A DNA stretch of 64,000 nt, from contig JAYZQT010000037.1 of the NCBI GenBank assembly GCA_036136335.1, positions 4,190 through 68,189 on the forward strand. The letters are read 5' to 3'. Below, in pieces: positions 8,631 to 18,130 of this stretch. Position 1 is the stretch's first letter, and each line of letters begins with the position of its first letter. A program made the position numbers and the translations under genes. The notes under the pieces are model-generated. The model searched no databases. It was not told where the DNA came from and worked only from the letters and a program-made list of their open reading frames with translations. Origin of the DNA: JAYZQT01 sp036136335 (GTDB taxonomy: Bacteria; Pseudomonadota; Alphaproteobacteria; MPNO01; UBA830).

Positions 8631-10603
8631 TCGCGGAAATCGGCCATTATGCTGTTATTTTGGGCCTTCTGCTGTCTATCTTGCAGGGCACACTTCCGCT
8701 AATAGGCGCCCACATAAACAGTGCAGCATTGATGGAAGTTGCCCGTTCCGCGGCGCGTGGCCAGTTTTTGTTTCTAGCGACTGCTTTCGGTGCACTTATA
8801 TATGTAAACGTTGTTTCTGATTTCTCGGTAGCCTTGGTCGCGCAACACTCGCATACGCTTAAGCCCATGCTTTACAAGGTCACCGGAATATGGGGCAACC
8901 ACGAAGGCTCAATGTTACTTTGGGTTTTTGTTCTTTCTTTGTTTGGCCTGCTGGTTGCAGAATTTGGGCATAACTTACCAGAAGCGCTCCGCGCCAGAGT
9001 AATTGCCGTTCAGGGCATGGTTGGGATGGGCTTTCTTTCCTTTCTGTTATTCACATCTAATCCATTTTCCAGGCTGCATCCTGCTCCAATTGAAGGCAAC
9101 GGCCTGAACCCCATTCTTCAGGACCCGGGCCTCGCGTTTCATCCGCCATTCCTTTATTTGGGTTACGTAGGGTTTTCGATTGCGTTTGCATTTGCCATCG
9201 CCGCCCTGATAGAAGGACGGGTCGATCCAGCATGGGCTCGGTGGGTGCGTCCGTGGACAATAGCCGCGTGGACAACCTTGACAGTTGGTATCGCACTCGG
9301 CAGTTGGTGGGCGTATTACGAGCTTGGCTGGGGTGGTTGGTGGTTCTGGGATCCCGTCGAAAATGCATCGTTCTTGCCCTGGCTTGCAGGGACCGCTCTG
9401 CTTCATTCAGCGCTTGTAGTAGAGCGACGTGACACGCTTAAGAGTTGGACTCTTCTGCTGGCGATATTGACCTTCGGGATGTCCCTTCTCGGCACGTTTC
9501 TGGTGCGTTCCGGTGTATTAACCTCTGTTCATACCTTCGCGACCGATCCGGAACGCGGCGTTTTTATCCTTCTCCTCTTTGTTTTATTTATCGGAGGTGG
9601 CCTTGCACTATACGCCGTCCGTGCCCCAAGGTTGACGCGTGGCGGTCTCTTTGCCCCGGTAAGCCGCGAGGGTGCACTTGTGCTCAATAATCTATTTCTC
9701 ATCACAAGTTGTGCAGCGGTTTTTCTCGGAACACTATATCCACTGTTTTTTGACGCTTTGTATGACGGGAAAATTTCCGTTGGCGCTCCATACTTCAACG
9801 CAACATTCGTGCCGTTGATGGTGCCGTTACTAATAGCCTGCCCAATTGGCGCCATGCTCCGGTGGAAGCGCGGCGATCTTACAGGGGTTATCGGGCGTTT
9901 GAAGTTTGCCTTCCTAAAAGCAGTACTTGTCGTGGGTGGCGCATTATTTTTAGCTGATATGACGGAGACTTTTGCGGCATTTGGATTGGGGGTTGCAGCC
10001 TGGCTTTTATTAGGAGCAGCAACAGGGCTGGTGGAGCGGACAGGGTTATTCCGGTTCTCGATTTCAGAAACATTAATCCGAACACGACATCTGCCACGTT
10101 CGGTTTGGGCCACTGCCGTCGCCCATGGAGGACTGGGCATAATAGTCGCCGGGATAACAGCATCTTCTGCGTGGCAGACCGAACGCATCCTGATCATGAA
10201 GCCCGGCGATATGGCAAATGTTGCTGGCTACCAGATTGCATTTAATGGCGTTGTCCCGGAACGAGGCCCTAATTATACAGCCCTTCGTGGTAACTTTGAT
10301 GTTTTCAGCAATTCTAGGAACATAACCCAACTGCGCCCAGAGAAACGGATTTATTCCGCCGAAAAAGCGGTCACAACCGAAGCCGCCATCTACACGACAC
10401 TTATCGCAGACCTATACATTGTTCTAGGAGACGAAAAACCCAATGGTGGCTGGGTTACACGCATTTATCATAACCCTCTAGTTCCCTGGATATGGGCGGG
10501 AGCCATTTTCATGGCGGTCGGTGGTCTGATATCCCTGACCGACCGACGGCATCGGATCGGTGCTCCCATTCGGACTGCAGGCAGATTTTCTGCCGGCCCC
10601 TAG
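8627..10603 (+). CDS. ccmF: cytochrome c haem lyase subunit CcmF
   Basis: 658-residue polytopic membrane protein, normal CcmF length. The WWD domain is visible as GWGGWWFWDPVENASFLPW, and conserved features follow (TFLVRSGVLTSVHTFA, including an external His). The NHEGSMLLWVF segment is also diagnostic. With CcmH and CcmI it ligates haem from CcmE to CXXCH apocytochromes in the periplasm. Start ATG overlaps the ccmE stop (ATGA). One consequence close by is cycM at 19.99 kb, a likely client. Confidence 0.97.
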   Translation: MIAEIGHYAVILGLLLSILQGTLPLIGAHINSAALMEVARSAARGQFLFLATAFGALIYVNVVSDFSVALVAQHSHTLKPMLYKVTGIWGNHEGSMLLWVFVLSLFGLLVAEFGHNLPEALRARVIAVQGMVGMGFLSFLLFTSNPFSRLHPAPIEGNGLNPILQDPGLAFHPPFLYLGYVGFSIAFAFAIAALIEGRVDPAWARWVRPWTIAAWTTLTVGIALGSWWAYYELGWGGWWFWDPVENASFLPWLAGTALLHSALVVERRDTLKSWTLLLAILTFGMSLLGTFLVRSGVLTSVHTFATDPERGVFILLLFVLFIGGGLALYAVRAPRLTRGGLFAPVSREGALVLNNLFLITSCAAVFLGTLYPLFFDALYDGKISVGAPYFNATFVPLMVPLLIACPIGAMLRWKRGDLTGVIGRLKFAFLKAVLVVGGALFLADMTETFAAFGLGVAAWLLLGAATGLVERTGLFRFSISETLIRTRHLPRSVWATAVAHGGLGIIVAGITASSAWQTERILIMKPGDMANVAGYQIAFNGVVPERGPNYTALRGNFDVFSNSRNITQLRPEKRIYSAEKAVTTEAAIYTTLIADLYIVLGDEKPNGGWVTRIYHNPLVPWIWAGAIFMAVGGLISLTDRRHRIGAPIRTAGRFSAGP

Positions 10604-10608
10604 GCTAG

Positions 10609-11163
10609 ATGATGCGCCCCTATACCGTCGCACCGCTTGCAGTATTTGCTCTTTTGGTGTTCGTACTTGGCCTTTATCTGTGGCAGGTCGGATCGGGAAA
10701 GAAGGATATCTCTCAATTGCCGTCGGCAATGATAGAAAAAGCTGTTCCACAGTTCGTTCTGCCGCCCATCGCAGTAACTGAAATCAATACTCTCGGCCTA
10801 AAAACTTCCGATCTGCGGGACAAAGTGTCACTTGTCAACATTTGGGCCTCGTGGTGTCCCCCATGTCGTTTAGAGCATCCCACCCTGATGGCGCTGGCAA
10901 AGGAGGGGGTAACGATCTACGGCCTCAATTACCGTGACAAGCCATACGACGCGCTTAACTTTCTGAAAATTCTGGGAAACCCCTACAAGCAGATCGGCGC
11001 CGACAGCAACGGGCGGGTTGCAATCGAATGGGGAGTATATGGGTACCCCGAGACTTTCGTTGTCGACGCAACTGGCCAAATCCGTTACCGACACGTTGGT
11101 CCAATATACTCCGGGCAATTGGACTCTATTATCCGGCCACTCCTGAATAGGGTGTCAAAATGA
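10609..11163 (+). CDS. ccmG: thiol:disulfide interchange protein CcmG/DsbE
   Basis: 184-residue thioredoxin-like protein with an N-terminal membrane anchor (hydrophobic to about residue 26) and a periplasmic domain. The active site is WASWCPPC, with C83 and C86; YGYPETFVVD carries the conserved cis-proline region, and the acidic GLNYRDKP region is typical of CcmG. It keeps apocytochrome cysteines reduced. The gene begins with two ATG codons at 10609 and 10612, 5 bp after ccmF, and its stop overlaps the ccmH start. Confidence 0.94.
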   Translation: MMRPYTVAPLAVFALLVFVLGLYLWQVGSGKKDISQLPSAMIEKAVPQFVLPPIAVTEINTLGLKTSDLRDKVSLVNIWASWCPPCRLEHPTLMALAKEGVTIYGLNYRDKPYDALNFLKILGNPYKQIGADSNGRVAIEWGVYGYPETFVVDATGQIRYRHVGPIYSGQLDSIIRPLLNRVSK

Positions 11164-11627
11164 TCGTGCGGCTGGCAACCTTACTTTTGTTAATAGTATC
11201 GCCCTCATCCGCTATGGAACCAGACGAGATTCTAGCAGACCGTTCCCTTGAGACCCGGGCTCGCATCATCAGTAAAGAATTGCGTTGTGTTGTGTGCCAG
11301 AATCAGTCGATAGACGATTCAGATGCTCCACTCGCGCGGGACCTTCGTATGCTCGTCCGGAACCGCCTGAAGCTGGGCGACACAAACGAAGAGGCAATCG
11401 ATTTCGTGGCCAAAAGATACGGGGATTTTGTGCTTCTGCGCCCGCCATTCCAAGCATCCACATTATTGCTTTGGGTTGGTCCTGCGCTAATTTTAATTCT
11501 AGGGTTTTTCATTATTACCCGCTGGTATCGCCGCCAGGCTAAGCTGAGAACATTTGGCGTCAGGTCACTTTCCCCAGACCAACGCACCCGGGTAGATTCA
11601 CTCCTCTCGAAGCACGACGACCAATGA
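11160..11627 (+). CDS. ccmH: cytochrome c maturation protein CcmH
   Basis: 155 residues: signal peptide, a short periplasmic domain with LRCVVCQNQSI (C43, C46), then a C-terminal membrane helix. The LRCxxCQxQxI motif and the following DSDAPLARDLR are hallmarks of CcmH/CycL, the thiol-reductase partner of CcmF. ATGA overlaps at both ends couple it to ccmG and ccmI. This is the short form; the TPR part found fused in E. coli CcmH is the separate ccmI here. Confidence 0.95.
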   Translation: MIVRLATLLLLIVSPSSAMEPDEILADRSLETRARIISKELRCVVCQNQSIDDSDAPLARDLRMLVRNRLKLGDTNEEAIDFVAKRYGDFVLLRPPFQASTLLLWVGPALILILGFFIITRWYRRQAKLRTFGVRSLSPDQRTRVDSLLSKHDDQ

Positions 11628-12544
11628 TTCTGACCGTTGTCCTTTTCGGAATGACGACAATTGCCGCGGCACTGGTTATTTTTCCACTCCTGAAAGGCAT
11701 AAAGAAGGGCCCGCATCGTTCCGTTCACGAAATCGAGGTCTTTCGTAATCAGCTAGAGGAAATAAATATCAATTTTGCCAGAGGTTTAATTGCCAGGGAC
11801 GAAGCGGAAGCCGCGCGTGTGGAAATCGAATTTCGTATTCTGGCGTGCGATAGAAACGGAAATCACGATGCTGCGGAGACAAAAAGCCGGTCGCCGGTTG
11901 CCGCTGTCATCGCCGGAATTTGCATCCCCGCAGTCGCCGCATTGATATACACCCATAACGGCAGGCCAGACCTGTCGGAAAATCTGACCAGCGTAGTAAT
12001 AAAAACCAACACCCCGTTACGGCAAACCGACGTTCAAAAACGCGTAACATCACTGGCGAGCTCACTGCAGAAGAATCCAGAAAACACACTAGACTGGATC
12101 AAACTTGGCGGCATACTTATCGAGATGAAGCAATATCAGCGTGCCGCGATCGCCTATACACAGGCCATGAATCTTGCCCCCCAAAATGCTGATTTTTCAT
12201 CGCGCACTGGGGAGGCATTAACCTTCGCGGCAGGTGGTCAGGTTACATCAAGGGCCAAGGAATTATTTCACGAAGCGTTGCGCCGCAATCCCGGGGAACC
12301 ACGCAGCCATTATTATATCGGTCTTGCTGACTTTCAGGCGGGGCGCCTTCGTTCTGCATTCGATCGTTGGATAAACCTGGAAAAAACGCTAAGGCCTGAT
12401 GCACCGCGCCGGGATTTTATCGGAAGGAAGATATTGCAAGCGGCAGAGCAACTAAAAATCGACGCAGACACCCTCGCCGGATTGCGCAGGCACTCGCCGG
12501 ATAGCGCTACAACCCACAAAACAACTAAGCTGCCCAGAAATTAA
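11624..12544 (+). CDS. ccmI: cytochrome c maturation protein CcmI (TPR apocytochrome chaperone)
   Basis: 306 residues with two N-terminal membrane segments (residues about 1-25 and 92-112) separated by a cytoplasmic, charged coiled-coil-like loop (EIEVFRNQLEEININFARG). A periplasmic part with TPR-like repeats follows, for example WIKLGGILIEMKQYQRAAIA and YYIGLADFQAGRLRSAFDRW. CcmI holds the C-terminal helix of apocytochrome c for the CcmFH complex. It is the last gene of the ccm run, coupled to ccmH by ATGA. The next gene starts 147 bp on. Confidence 0.88.
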   Translation: MILTVVLFGMTTIAAALVIFPLLKGIKKGPHRSVHEIEVFRNQLEEININFARGLIARDEAEAARVEIEFRILACDRNGNHDAAETKSRSPVAAVIAGICIPAVAALIYTHNGRPDLSENLTSVVIKTNTPLRQTDVQKRVTSLASSLQKNPENTLDWIKLGGILIEMKQYQRAAIAYTQAMNLAPQNADFSSRTGEALTFAAGGQVTSRAKELFHEALRRNPGEPRSHYYIGLADFQAGRLRSAFDRWINLEKTLRPDAPRRDFIGRKILQAAEQLKIDADTLAGLRRHSPDSATTHKTTKLPRN

Positions 12545-12691
12545 ATGAGGGGGTACTGTCACATGCCTTCTTTGACTGCGGTCTTTCTACGGAAAAACGC
12601 GATGAAGGAGCACAACTTCTAATCTTTAGGCCCATTGGCTTTTAGTAAGGAATGGTTCGAGTCACAGCAAGCCATCTCGATAGGATTCACA

Positions 12692-13927
12692 ATGTCTGAA
12701 ATCAATTTCCGCGATTACATCCCGGATGAAAAACGTGATCCAACGGTCACTGCGCGAGTACATACAATCCAGCGGATGACGGGCGAACGGCCTCAAGGAT
12801 TATTTGCCAATTGGCGTCGACTTTTTTCGGAACCGTTCCAAGGCATTACGACCAGCGGTAAGCCTATTGATTCCCTATTCAAGCTGCAGTCGGAAGGTGC
12901 TCCCACCAAGGCCGTAGTTGACACCTTGGCAGCCCTGTTGGAGGCTCTGACACCGGGTCAGAAAGCGGCTATGCATTTTCCAATAGACTCGGATCAGTGG
13001 CGCAATTGGCAGAATACGGAGCTTTTTGTAGAGACCCACGGTCTGCGGCTCGACGAACATCCAATTGAGGTCCGCAAAGCTGTCATGGCGGTGGTACGGG
13101 CAAGCCTGAGCAATTACGGCTTCGAGATATCACGCAATGTGATGCGCCTGAATGGCTTTCTTGGTGAACTTATCGGAGCTCCGTTAGTTCTTGGTGAGTG
13201 GACCTATACTTTCTGTTTGTTCGGAGAGCCGTCACTCGACAAACCCTGGGGTTGGCAGTTGTTCGGACATCATCTTTGTTTGAACTGTTTCCTGCTTGGT
13301 GACCAGATGGTGCTCACGCCAGCATTTATGGGGGCCGAACCGAGTTATGGAGACGAAGGCGGGCACGCGGGTATACGCCTTTTTCAAGACGAGGAGCGCA
13401 GCGGGTTGGCTTTAATGCGCGGTCTAACCTCAGAGCAACAGGCAACCGCCACTGTTGCACATTCAATGATGGGTGGAGACTTGCCGAACGGGCGCCGCCA
13501 CTTTGCTGACAATTTACATCTAGGTGGAGCGTTTCAGGATAATAGGATTATCCCCTACGAGGGACTTAGCGCAAACACCCTCGGAAAATCACAACGACGC
13601 CGCTTACTCAACCTAATAGAAGCCTACTATGCCATGTTACCAGATGGACCGCGCGAAACCCGAATGGCCGAGATTGAGCAACATCTTGCAGAAACCCACT
13701 TCTGTTGGATTGGTGCCACAGAAGAAAACAGCACGTTCTATTACCGTATACAGAGCCCAGTTACGTTCATCGAATTTGATCACCACACCGGTGTTTTTCT
13801 GTCCAATGATGAACCTGCCAAATTCCATGTCCATACCATAGTAAGAACTCCAAATGGCAATGATTACGGGATAGATCTATTAAAGCTACATTACCAACAT
13901 TCAAAGCATCACAGGAATCACAAATGA
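12692..13927 (+). CDS. DUF3500-family protein of unknown function
   Basis: 411 residues from ATG 12692, with TAGGA about 6-7 bases upstream; an upstream TTG at 12635 would add 19 unconvincing residues. The central region KPWGWQLFGHHLCLNCFL followed by TPAFMGAEPSY is the DUF3500 hallmark, and a histidine-rich C-terminus (IEFDHHTGVF, FHVHTIVRTPNG) is also typical. The family is common in proteobacteria and actinobacteria and has no established biochemical role that I know; clusters of conserved His suggest metal binding, which is inference. No signal peptide is visible. It stands alone between ccmI and the convergent recR. Confidence 0.75.
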   Translation: MSEINFRDYIPDEKRDPTVTARVHTIQRMTGERPQGLFANWRRLFSEPFQGITTSGKPIDSLFKLQSEGAPTKAVVDTLAALLEALTPGQKAAMHFPIDSDQWRNWQNTELFVETHGLRLDEHPIEVRKAVMAVVRASLSNYGFEISRNVMRLNGFLGELIGAPLVLGEWTYTFCLFGEPSLDKPWGWQLFGHHLCLNCFLLGDQMVLTPAFMGAEPSYGDEGGHAGIRLFQDEERSGLALMRGLTSEQQATATVAHSMMGGDLPNGRRHFADNLHLGGAFQDNRIIPYEGLSANTLGKSQRRRLLNLIEAYYAMLPDGPRETRMAEIEQHLAETHFCWIGATEENSTFYYRIQSPVTFIEFDHHTGVFLSNDEPAKFHVHTIVRTPNGNDYGIDLLKLHYQHSKHHRNHK

Positions 13928-14043
13928 TAAGAAATTTTGGGGGAGGAAGAGGGTATTCTGTCCTTGAATATGATCGATAGATTTATTCGGAAGACAGGAT
14001 CTTCTCCCACTGTGTATATTGAAAAAGGATTTTATGTTGGTAT

Positions 14044-14655
14044 TTACACAGGTTGTCGGGCATTGAGCGCAGCCGATAGCGTGCCGTCATCGAGGTATTC
14101 GAGTTCGCCACCAACAGGGACACCATGTGCAAGGCGAGTGATACTGCAGCTTACTTGAGGATTGGCGTTCAACTCTTCCAGTCGATCGGAAATATAGTGG
14201 GCGGTGGTTTGACCCTCCACTGTTGCAGATGTAGCCAGAATGACTTCGGCGATCGTGCCCGTTTCGACACGCCGTATTAGGTTGGTAATATTGAGCTCTT
14301 CCGGTCCGCGCCCATCAAGCGCTGACAGAACGCCCCCCAATACATGGTAATTGCCACGATAAATTGCGGTTCGTTCCAGTGCCCAAAGGTCAGCAACATC
14401 TTCCACCACACAAATTGAAGACTGATCGCGGCGCTCATCTGCGCATACACCACAGGGACTGGTCGTATCCAGGTTTCCACAGGCCTGACAGGAGCAGACC
14501 GATGCCGCCGCCCGCTCCATCGCAGCTGCCAATGGTTGTAGATGCGATTGTCGTCTCTTGATCATGTACAGTGCAGCGCGACGAGCCGACCGGGGACCAA
14601 GACCCGGCAATTTACCGAGCAATTGTATAAGCACCTCTATTTCGGAAGACGACAT
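14044..14655 (-). CDS. recR: recombination mediator RecR
   Basis: 203 residues, standard RecR length. The N-terminal helix-hairpin-helix (LLGKLPGLGPRSARRAALYM) is followed by a C4 zinc finger built from CSCQACG and CGVC, then a Toprim domain (ICVVEDVADLWALE, VILATSATVEGQTTAHYI). RecR loads RecA at gaps with RecF/RecO. It is the third gene of the leftward dnaX-ybaB-recR operon, a widely conserved order; 19 bp separate it from ybaB. Confidence 0.97.
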   Translation of the reverse strand: MSSSEIEVLIQLLGKLPGLGPRSARRAALYMIKRRQSHLQPLAAAMERAAASVCSCQACGNLDTTSPCGVCADERRDQSSICVVEDVADLWALERTAIYRGNYHVLGGVLSALDGRGPEELNITNLIRRVETGTIAEVILATSATVEGQTTAHYISDRLEELNANPQVSCSITRLAHGVPVGGELEYLDDGTLSAALNARQPV

Positions 14656-14674
14656 TGGCTGGGCCCCACGACCA

Positions 14675-14998
14675 CTAAAATGGTAACTTCATGCCAGGTG
14701 GAAGGTTTAATCCGCCAGTAACTTTAGACATCTCATCCTGCATACGTTGCTCGGACTTTGTCTTGGCATCACTAAAGGCCGCAATGATCAAATCTTCAAG
14801 GACTTCAACGTCATCACCATCAAACAGCGAAGGGCTAATCTTTATCCCTCGCATTTCCCCCTTACCGTTGAGGGTAACGATCACCATTCCAGCGCCCGCG
14901 TTTCCAGAAACCTCTACCTCGGAAAGACGATCTTGCATCGCCTGCATTTTTTCCTGCACCTCCTGTGCCTGCTTCATCAAATTGCCCAGATTTTTCAT
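14675..14998 (-). CDS. ybaB: YbaB/EbfC-family nucleoid-associated protein
   Basis: 107 residues. MKNLGNLMKQAQEVQEKMQ, then GNAGAGMVIVTLNGKGEMRG, and the C-terminal GGLNLPPGMKLPF are the conserved blocks of the YbaB family, a small dimeric DNA-binding protein. Its ATG overlaps the dnaX TGA (14995-14998 on the minus strand), so translation is probably coupled. It lies between dnaX and recR as in most bacteria. Confidence 0.96.
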   Translation of the reverse strand: MKNLGNLMKQAQEVQEKMQAMQDRLSEVEVSGNAGAGMVIVTLNGKGEMRGIKISPSLFDGDDVEVLEDLIIAAFSDAKTKSEQRMQDEMSKVTGGLNLPPGMKLPF

Positions 14999-16857
14999 GT
15001 TTCGTCCTCGTCGGTATTGTTTTTGCCAGTGTGACCGGACTCAATCCCATCCACGCCATCACCCACCAGAGGCGGTTCGTTGAGAATTTGGTGTGATGTT
15101 TCCTTTTCGGGTGGCTTTTGCGACCAGTCGCTGGCGTCGCGCACCTCAGCCACCCTCGCTCCCGGGAACGCATCAAGTGCTTCCTGAACCATCGGGTGGG
15201 CGACAGCCGATACATACCGCTCAGATGCAGCAGCATCCCTTCGTTGCCGAATGGTAGGCTCGCCCTCTTCCTGACTGGCCTCGATGAACCAAGCCTGGCC
15301 CGTCCATTCGTGCATACACTGACTTAGATGCTTTGCGAGGTCCTTCGGAGCTTCCTCCGTCACACGCAAAGAAATCTTTCCTATCTCGTATTTTACAAGG
15401 TGTACGTTGTTAACAAGATGGGCATGCAATAATGGTTCCCGATTAATCGAGAATAACTCCACCATCTCATCAAAAGTGCCTGGAAGGAAGGTGCCCTGCT
15501 TCGGCACACTATCCAAGCTGAGCGCGCCGGCAGGCTTCAGAGCCAACGCCGTTGGTCCGCCAGTTTCAATGGCGGGATTTGGGCCTGATTGCGGCGTTGG
15601 CCCAAGTGATGGCGTCGGTTTGGGATGTTCTGGTGCTGGGTTGAGAGTGACAGGTGCCGGCTTTTGTGGAGCTTTGTCGGCTATCGCCTCTATCATGTCG
15701 GCAGGCGAAGGCAAATCCGCCACATAGGCCAAGCGAACCAGCAACATTTCCGCTGCTTGTATGCCGGAATAGGCAGTTCGCACCTCTGTTAGTCCCTTTA
15801 GCAGCATCTGCCATGTGCGAGTGAGAGTGGACATAGCAAGCGTTTCGGACAGGTCTCGACCTTTTTCAAGATCGAAATCGGACGCAGGGGTGGCCGCATC
15901 GGCTGTCGGTACCGCTTTCAGCCGCGTCAACCAATGCGTAAGTTCGGCAAGGTCCTGTACAATTGTTACAGGGTCTGCGCCGGCCTGATACATAGTATCC
16001 AAACGTTCCAGCGCTCTCTCAATTTCTCCCTTCATCAAATGTTCGAACAGGTCAAACACTTGAACTCGTTCGGCAACCCCCAACATTGCTTGCACGATCG
16101 GCTCGTCGATCTCTGTGTCGGGACCGCTATGGGCAATTGCCTGGTCAAGCAACGACAACCCATCTCTTACCGATCCGTCAGCTGCCCTCGCGATAAGCCG
16201 AATAGCACCACTCGTGATCTTTGAGTTTTCGTATCTGGCAATTTCAGCAAAGTGATTAATGAGTACATCGTACTTTACTCGTCGAAGATCAAAGCGCTGA
16301 CACCGAGACAAAACGGTCACCGGAACGCGACGGATTTCGGTGGTCGCAAAAATGAATTTTACGTGTTCTGGGGGCTCTTCTAGTGTCTTAAGCAACGCGT
16401 TGAATGCGTTGCGTGACAGCATATGTACTTCATCAATGATGTAAATTTTATACCTAGCGGATACCGGCCGGTAGAGCACTCCATCGATCAGCTCTCGAAT
16501 ATCCTCCACGCCGGTGCGGCTCGCAGCATCCATCTCCAATACGTCAACATGTCTGTCTTCGGTAATCGAAATGCAGTTTAGACAAACGCCACACGGGTTC
16601 TCAGTGGGCCCGCCGGCACCATCAGACCCGATGCAATTCAACGCGCGGGCAATAATTCGTGCGGTTGTCGTCTTCCCAACCCCGCGAACACCAGTGAGGA
16701 TGAATGCATGGGCTAAACGGCCCGACGCAATGGCGTTTGATAGTGTCTGTACCATGGCCTCTTGCCCAACAAGGGCCGCAAAATCGCCAGGGCGGTATTT
16801 GCGAGCAAGAACACGATAAACCTGATTATCGGTTGAGGTATCTATGGGGTCGGCCAT
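14995..16857 (-). CDS. dnaX: DNA polymerase III subunit gamma/tau
   Basis: 620 residues from the ATG at 16857. The AAA+ clamp-loader core has Walker A GVRGVGKTTTAR (56-67), a zinc module with C75, C89, C92 and C95, the Walker B region IIDEVHML and the sensor/arginine finger LSRCQRF. The C-terminal third has a proline-rich linker (PKPTPSLGPTPQSGPNP) and then the tau-type domain that binds the polymerase alpha subunit. I see no obvious slippery A-run, so only full-length tau is predicted. A ribosome binding site is weak (GGAGA about 13 bases upstream). An upstream frame extends to 16899, but the first 14 residues look unconserved. Confidence 0.95.
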   Translation of the reverse strand: MADPIDTSTDNQVYRVLARKYRPGDFAALVGQEAMVQTLSNAIASGRLAHAFILTGVRGVGKTTTARIIARALNCIGSDGAGGPTENPCGVCLNCISITEDRHVDVLEMDAASRTGVEDIRELIDGVLYRPVSARYKIYIIDEVHMLSRNAFNALLKTLEEPPEHVKFIFATTEIRRVPVTVLSRCQRFDLRRVKYDVLINHFAEIARYENSKITSGAIRLIARAADGSVRDGLSLLDQAIAHSGPDTEIDEPIVQAMLGVAERVQVFDLFEHLMKGEIERALERLDTMYQAGADPVTIVQDLAELTHWLTRLKAVPTADAATPASDFDLEKGRDLSETLAMSTLTRTWQMLLKGLTEVRTAYSGIQAAEMLLVRLAYVADLPSPADMIEAIADKAPQKPAPVTLNPAPEHPKPTPSLGPTPQSGPNPAIETGGPTALALKPAGALSLDSVPKQGTFLPGTFDEMVELFSINREPLLHAHLVNNVHLVKYEIGKISLRVTEEAPKDLAKHLSQCMHEWTGQAWFIEASQEEGEPTIRQRRDAAASERYVSAVAHPMVQEALDAFPGARVAEVRDASDWSQKPPEKETSHQILNEPPLVGDGVDGIESGHTGKNNTDEDET

Positions 16858-16934
16858 TGTAGGCTTTAGTTCTCCGGTCCGGCCAGCACCCCCCACCACC
16901 AGTCAGTGATTAAAAGAGTGCAGCCAAACAACGC

Positions 16935-16953
16935 GGGCTCAGAAACAGAGCCC
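16935..16953 (-). terminator. hairpin just downstream of the SRP RNA
   Basis: A perfect 6-bp stem (GGGCTC / GAGCCC) with a 7-nt loop lies 12 bp past the predicted 3' end of the SRP RNA and before dnaX. It lacks a clear U-run on the minus strand (GCGTTGTTTGG follows), so it may be a processing or weak termination signal. Confidence 0.4.
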
Positions 16954-16964
16954 AATGAGCCGGT

Positions 16965-17060
16965 GGGAGACCGGTGAGGCGACCCAGAAAAATCTCGTTA
17001 CGGCTGCTTCCTTCCGGACCTGACCGGGTTGGCGAGTAATCCGTCCGCCACCAGCCTCCC
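16965..17060 (-). ncRNA. ffs: signal recognition particle RNA, small bacterial (4.5S) type
   Basis: On the minus strand the segment contains GTCAGGTCCGGAAGGAAGCA, the conserved tip that binds Ffh, including the GGAA tetraloop and the asymmetric bulge sequences. The outer ends pair: GGGAGGCTGGTGGCG at the 5' side with CGCCTCACCGGTCTCCC at the 3' side. The inferred RNA is about 96 nt, the usual size in alphaproteobacteria. It is transcribed in the same direction as, and just before, dnaX, a frequent neighbourhood. The ends were set from the terminal helix, so they may be off by a few bases. Confidence 0.93.
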
Positions 17061-17175
17061 ATGCGCAGTATAACAGTTCCAACGCGCGGACCAAACTGGC
17101 TTCCACAAATTTATGTTATTTGGGCGGATAGATCGTTAATTGCGCCCAGTGTATCCGTATGCGAGTACTACCGTA

Positions 17176-18090
17176 ATGAAAATTTACAATCACTACGCCG
17201 ATAAAATTCTCGACCGGGCCTCTCACCTTCGGACCGACGATGCATGGTTCAACGCTCAACTGGAATCAGATAACGCGGTAGTGGTGCCTGTGTGGCGTTC
17301 CCGCAATCTGATTGCTAACCCTGAAGAGCCAAGAGGGGTATTTTTATCTGCGAGCAGGGTCAGTGGGCTGCTTAATCCCCAGGACACCGTAGTGTTCCTA
17401 GGTCTACGCAACAAGATTCCTCACATTGCACTTGATGTCTCGCGCATTGGTGAGACCGCGGCTAACAACCTGCACCCAGGCAGTGAATTTGTTGATCTGC
17501 GGGCGGTAGGTCCGGTGATGGATCGGGCCGAGGCATCGATCCTTGCCTATGCAAAAGGCATCCTCTACTGGCACACCCGGCATAAATACTGCGGCAACTG
17601 CGGCAGTCCCACGGAAAGTCGCGAGGCGGGACACCTGCGTAATTGCCTGAACGACACCTGCAAAACTCCAAATTTTCCGCGTACGGACCCGGCCGTGATT
17701 ATGCTGGTCTCCCACGGTGACAGAGCGCTTCTTGGCCGCAAAGCGGAATGGATTGAGGGTATGTATTCAACTCTCGCGGGTTTTGTGGAACCTGGCGAGA
17801 GCCTCGAGCAGGCAGTAGAGCGAGAGGTGAGGGAAGAAGCCGGCGTCGAAATCACGAATATTAGATACCATTCTTCGCAGCCGTGGCCGTTTCCTGCATC
17901 CCTAATGCTTGGGTTCTACGCCGATGCTGTCACTGTGAAGTTGAAACGAGACGACGAAGAACTCGAAGATCTGCGGTGGTTCACCCGCAAAGAACTGGCT
18001 GATGGCGGCGCCGGGATTGCAAGCCGCCCACGATCAGACTCTATCGCCCGACGGCTAATCGACGAATGGATTCGCGGGTCTGCTAACTAG
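17176..18090 (+). CDS. nudC: NAD(H) pyrophosphatase / NAD-capped RNA decapping hydrolase NudC
   Basis: 304 residues from ATG 17176 (an upstream TTG frame adds 12 poor residues). A zinc ribbon has C139, C142, C157 and C162. The Nudix box is complete at 202-224 (GFVEPGESLEQAVEREVREE plus AGV). The NADH-pyrophosphatase signature SQPWPFP follows at 234-240 and separates NudC from other Nudix enzymes. It cleaves NADH to NMNH and AMP and can remove NAD caps from RNA. It is transcribed away from the SRP RNA and converges on pheA with 40 bp between. Confidence 0.95.
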   Translation: MKIYNHYADKILDRASHLRTDDAWFNAQLESDNAVVVPVWRSRNLIANPEEPRGVFLSASRVSGLLNPQDTVVFLGLRNKIPHIALDVSRIGETAANNLHPGSEFVDLRAVGPVMDRAEASILAYAKGILYWHTRHKYCGNCGSPTESREAGHLRNCLNDTCKTPNFPRTDPAVIMLVSHGDRALLGRKAEWIEGMYSTLAGFVEPGESLEQAVEREVREEAGVEITNIRYHSSQPWPFPASLMLGFYADAVTVKLKRDDEELEDLRWFTRKELADGGAGIASRPRSDSIARRLIDEWIRGSAN

Positions 18091-18130
18091 ATTTGTTATA
18101 CCAGCCACACTGTAAACAATTTTCATAAAT

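Noticed and set aside
9529..10197. Long antisense open frame (222 codons) inside ccmF
   Set aside because: Ser/Thr/Pro/Arg-rich product typical of the reverse strand of a membrane protein gene; ccmF is certain.
12545..12622. 25-codon ATG frame directly after ccmI
   Set aside because: Very short, no ribosome binding site of its own beyond the ccmI end, and no recognisable peptide features.
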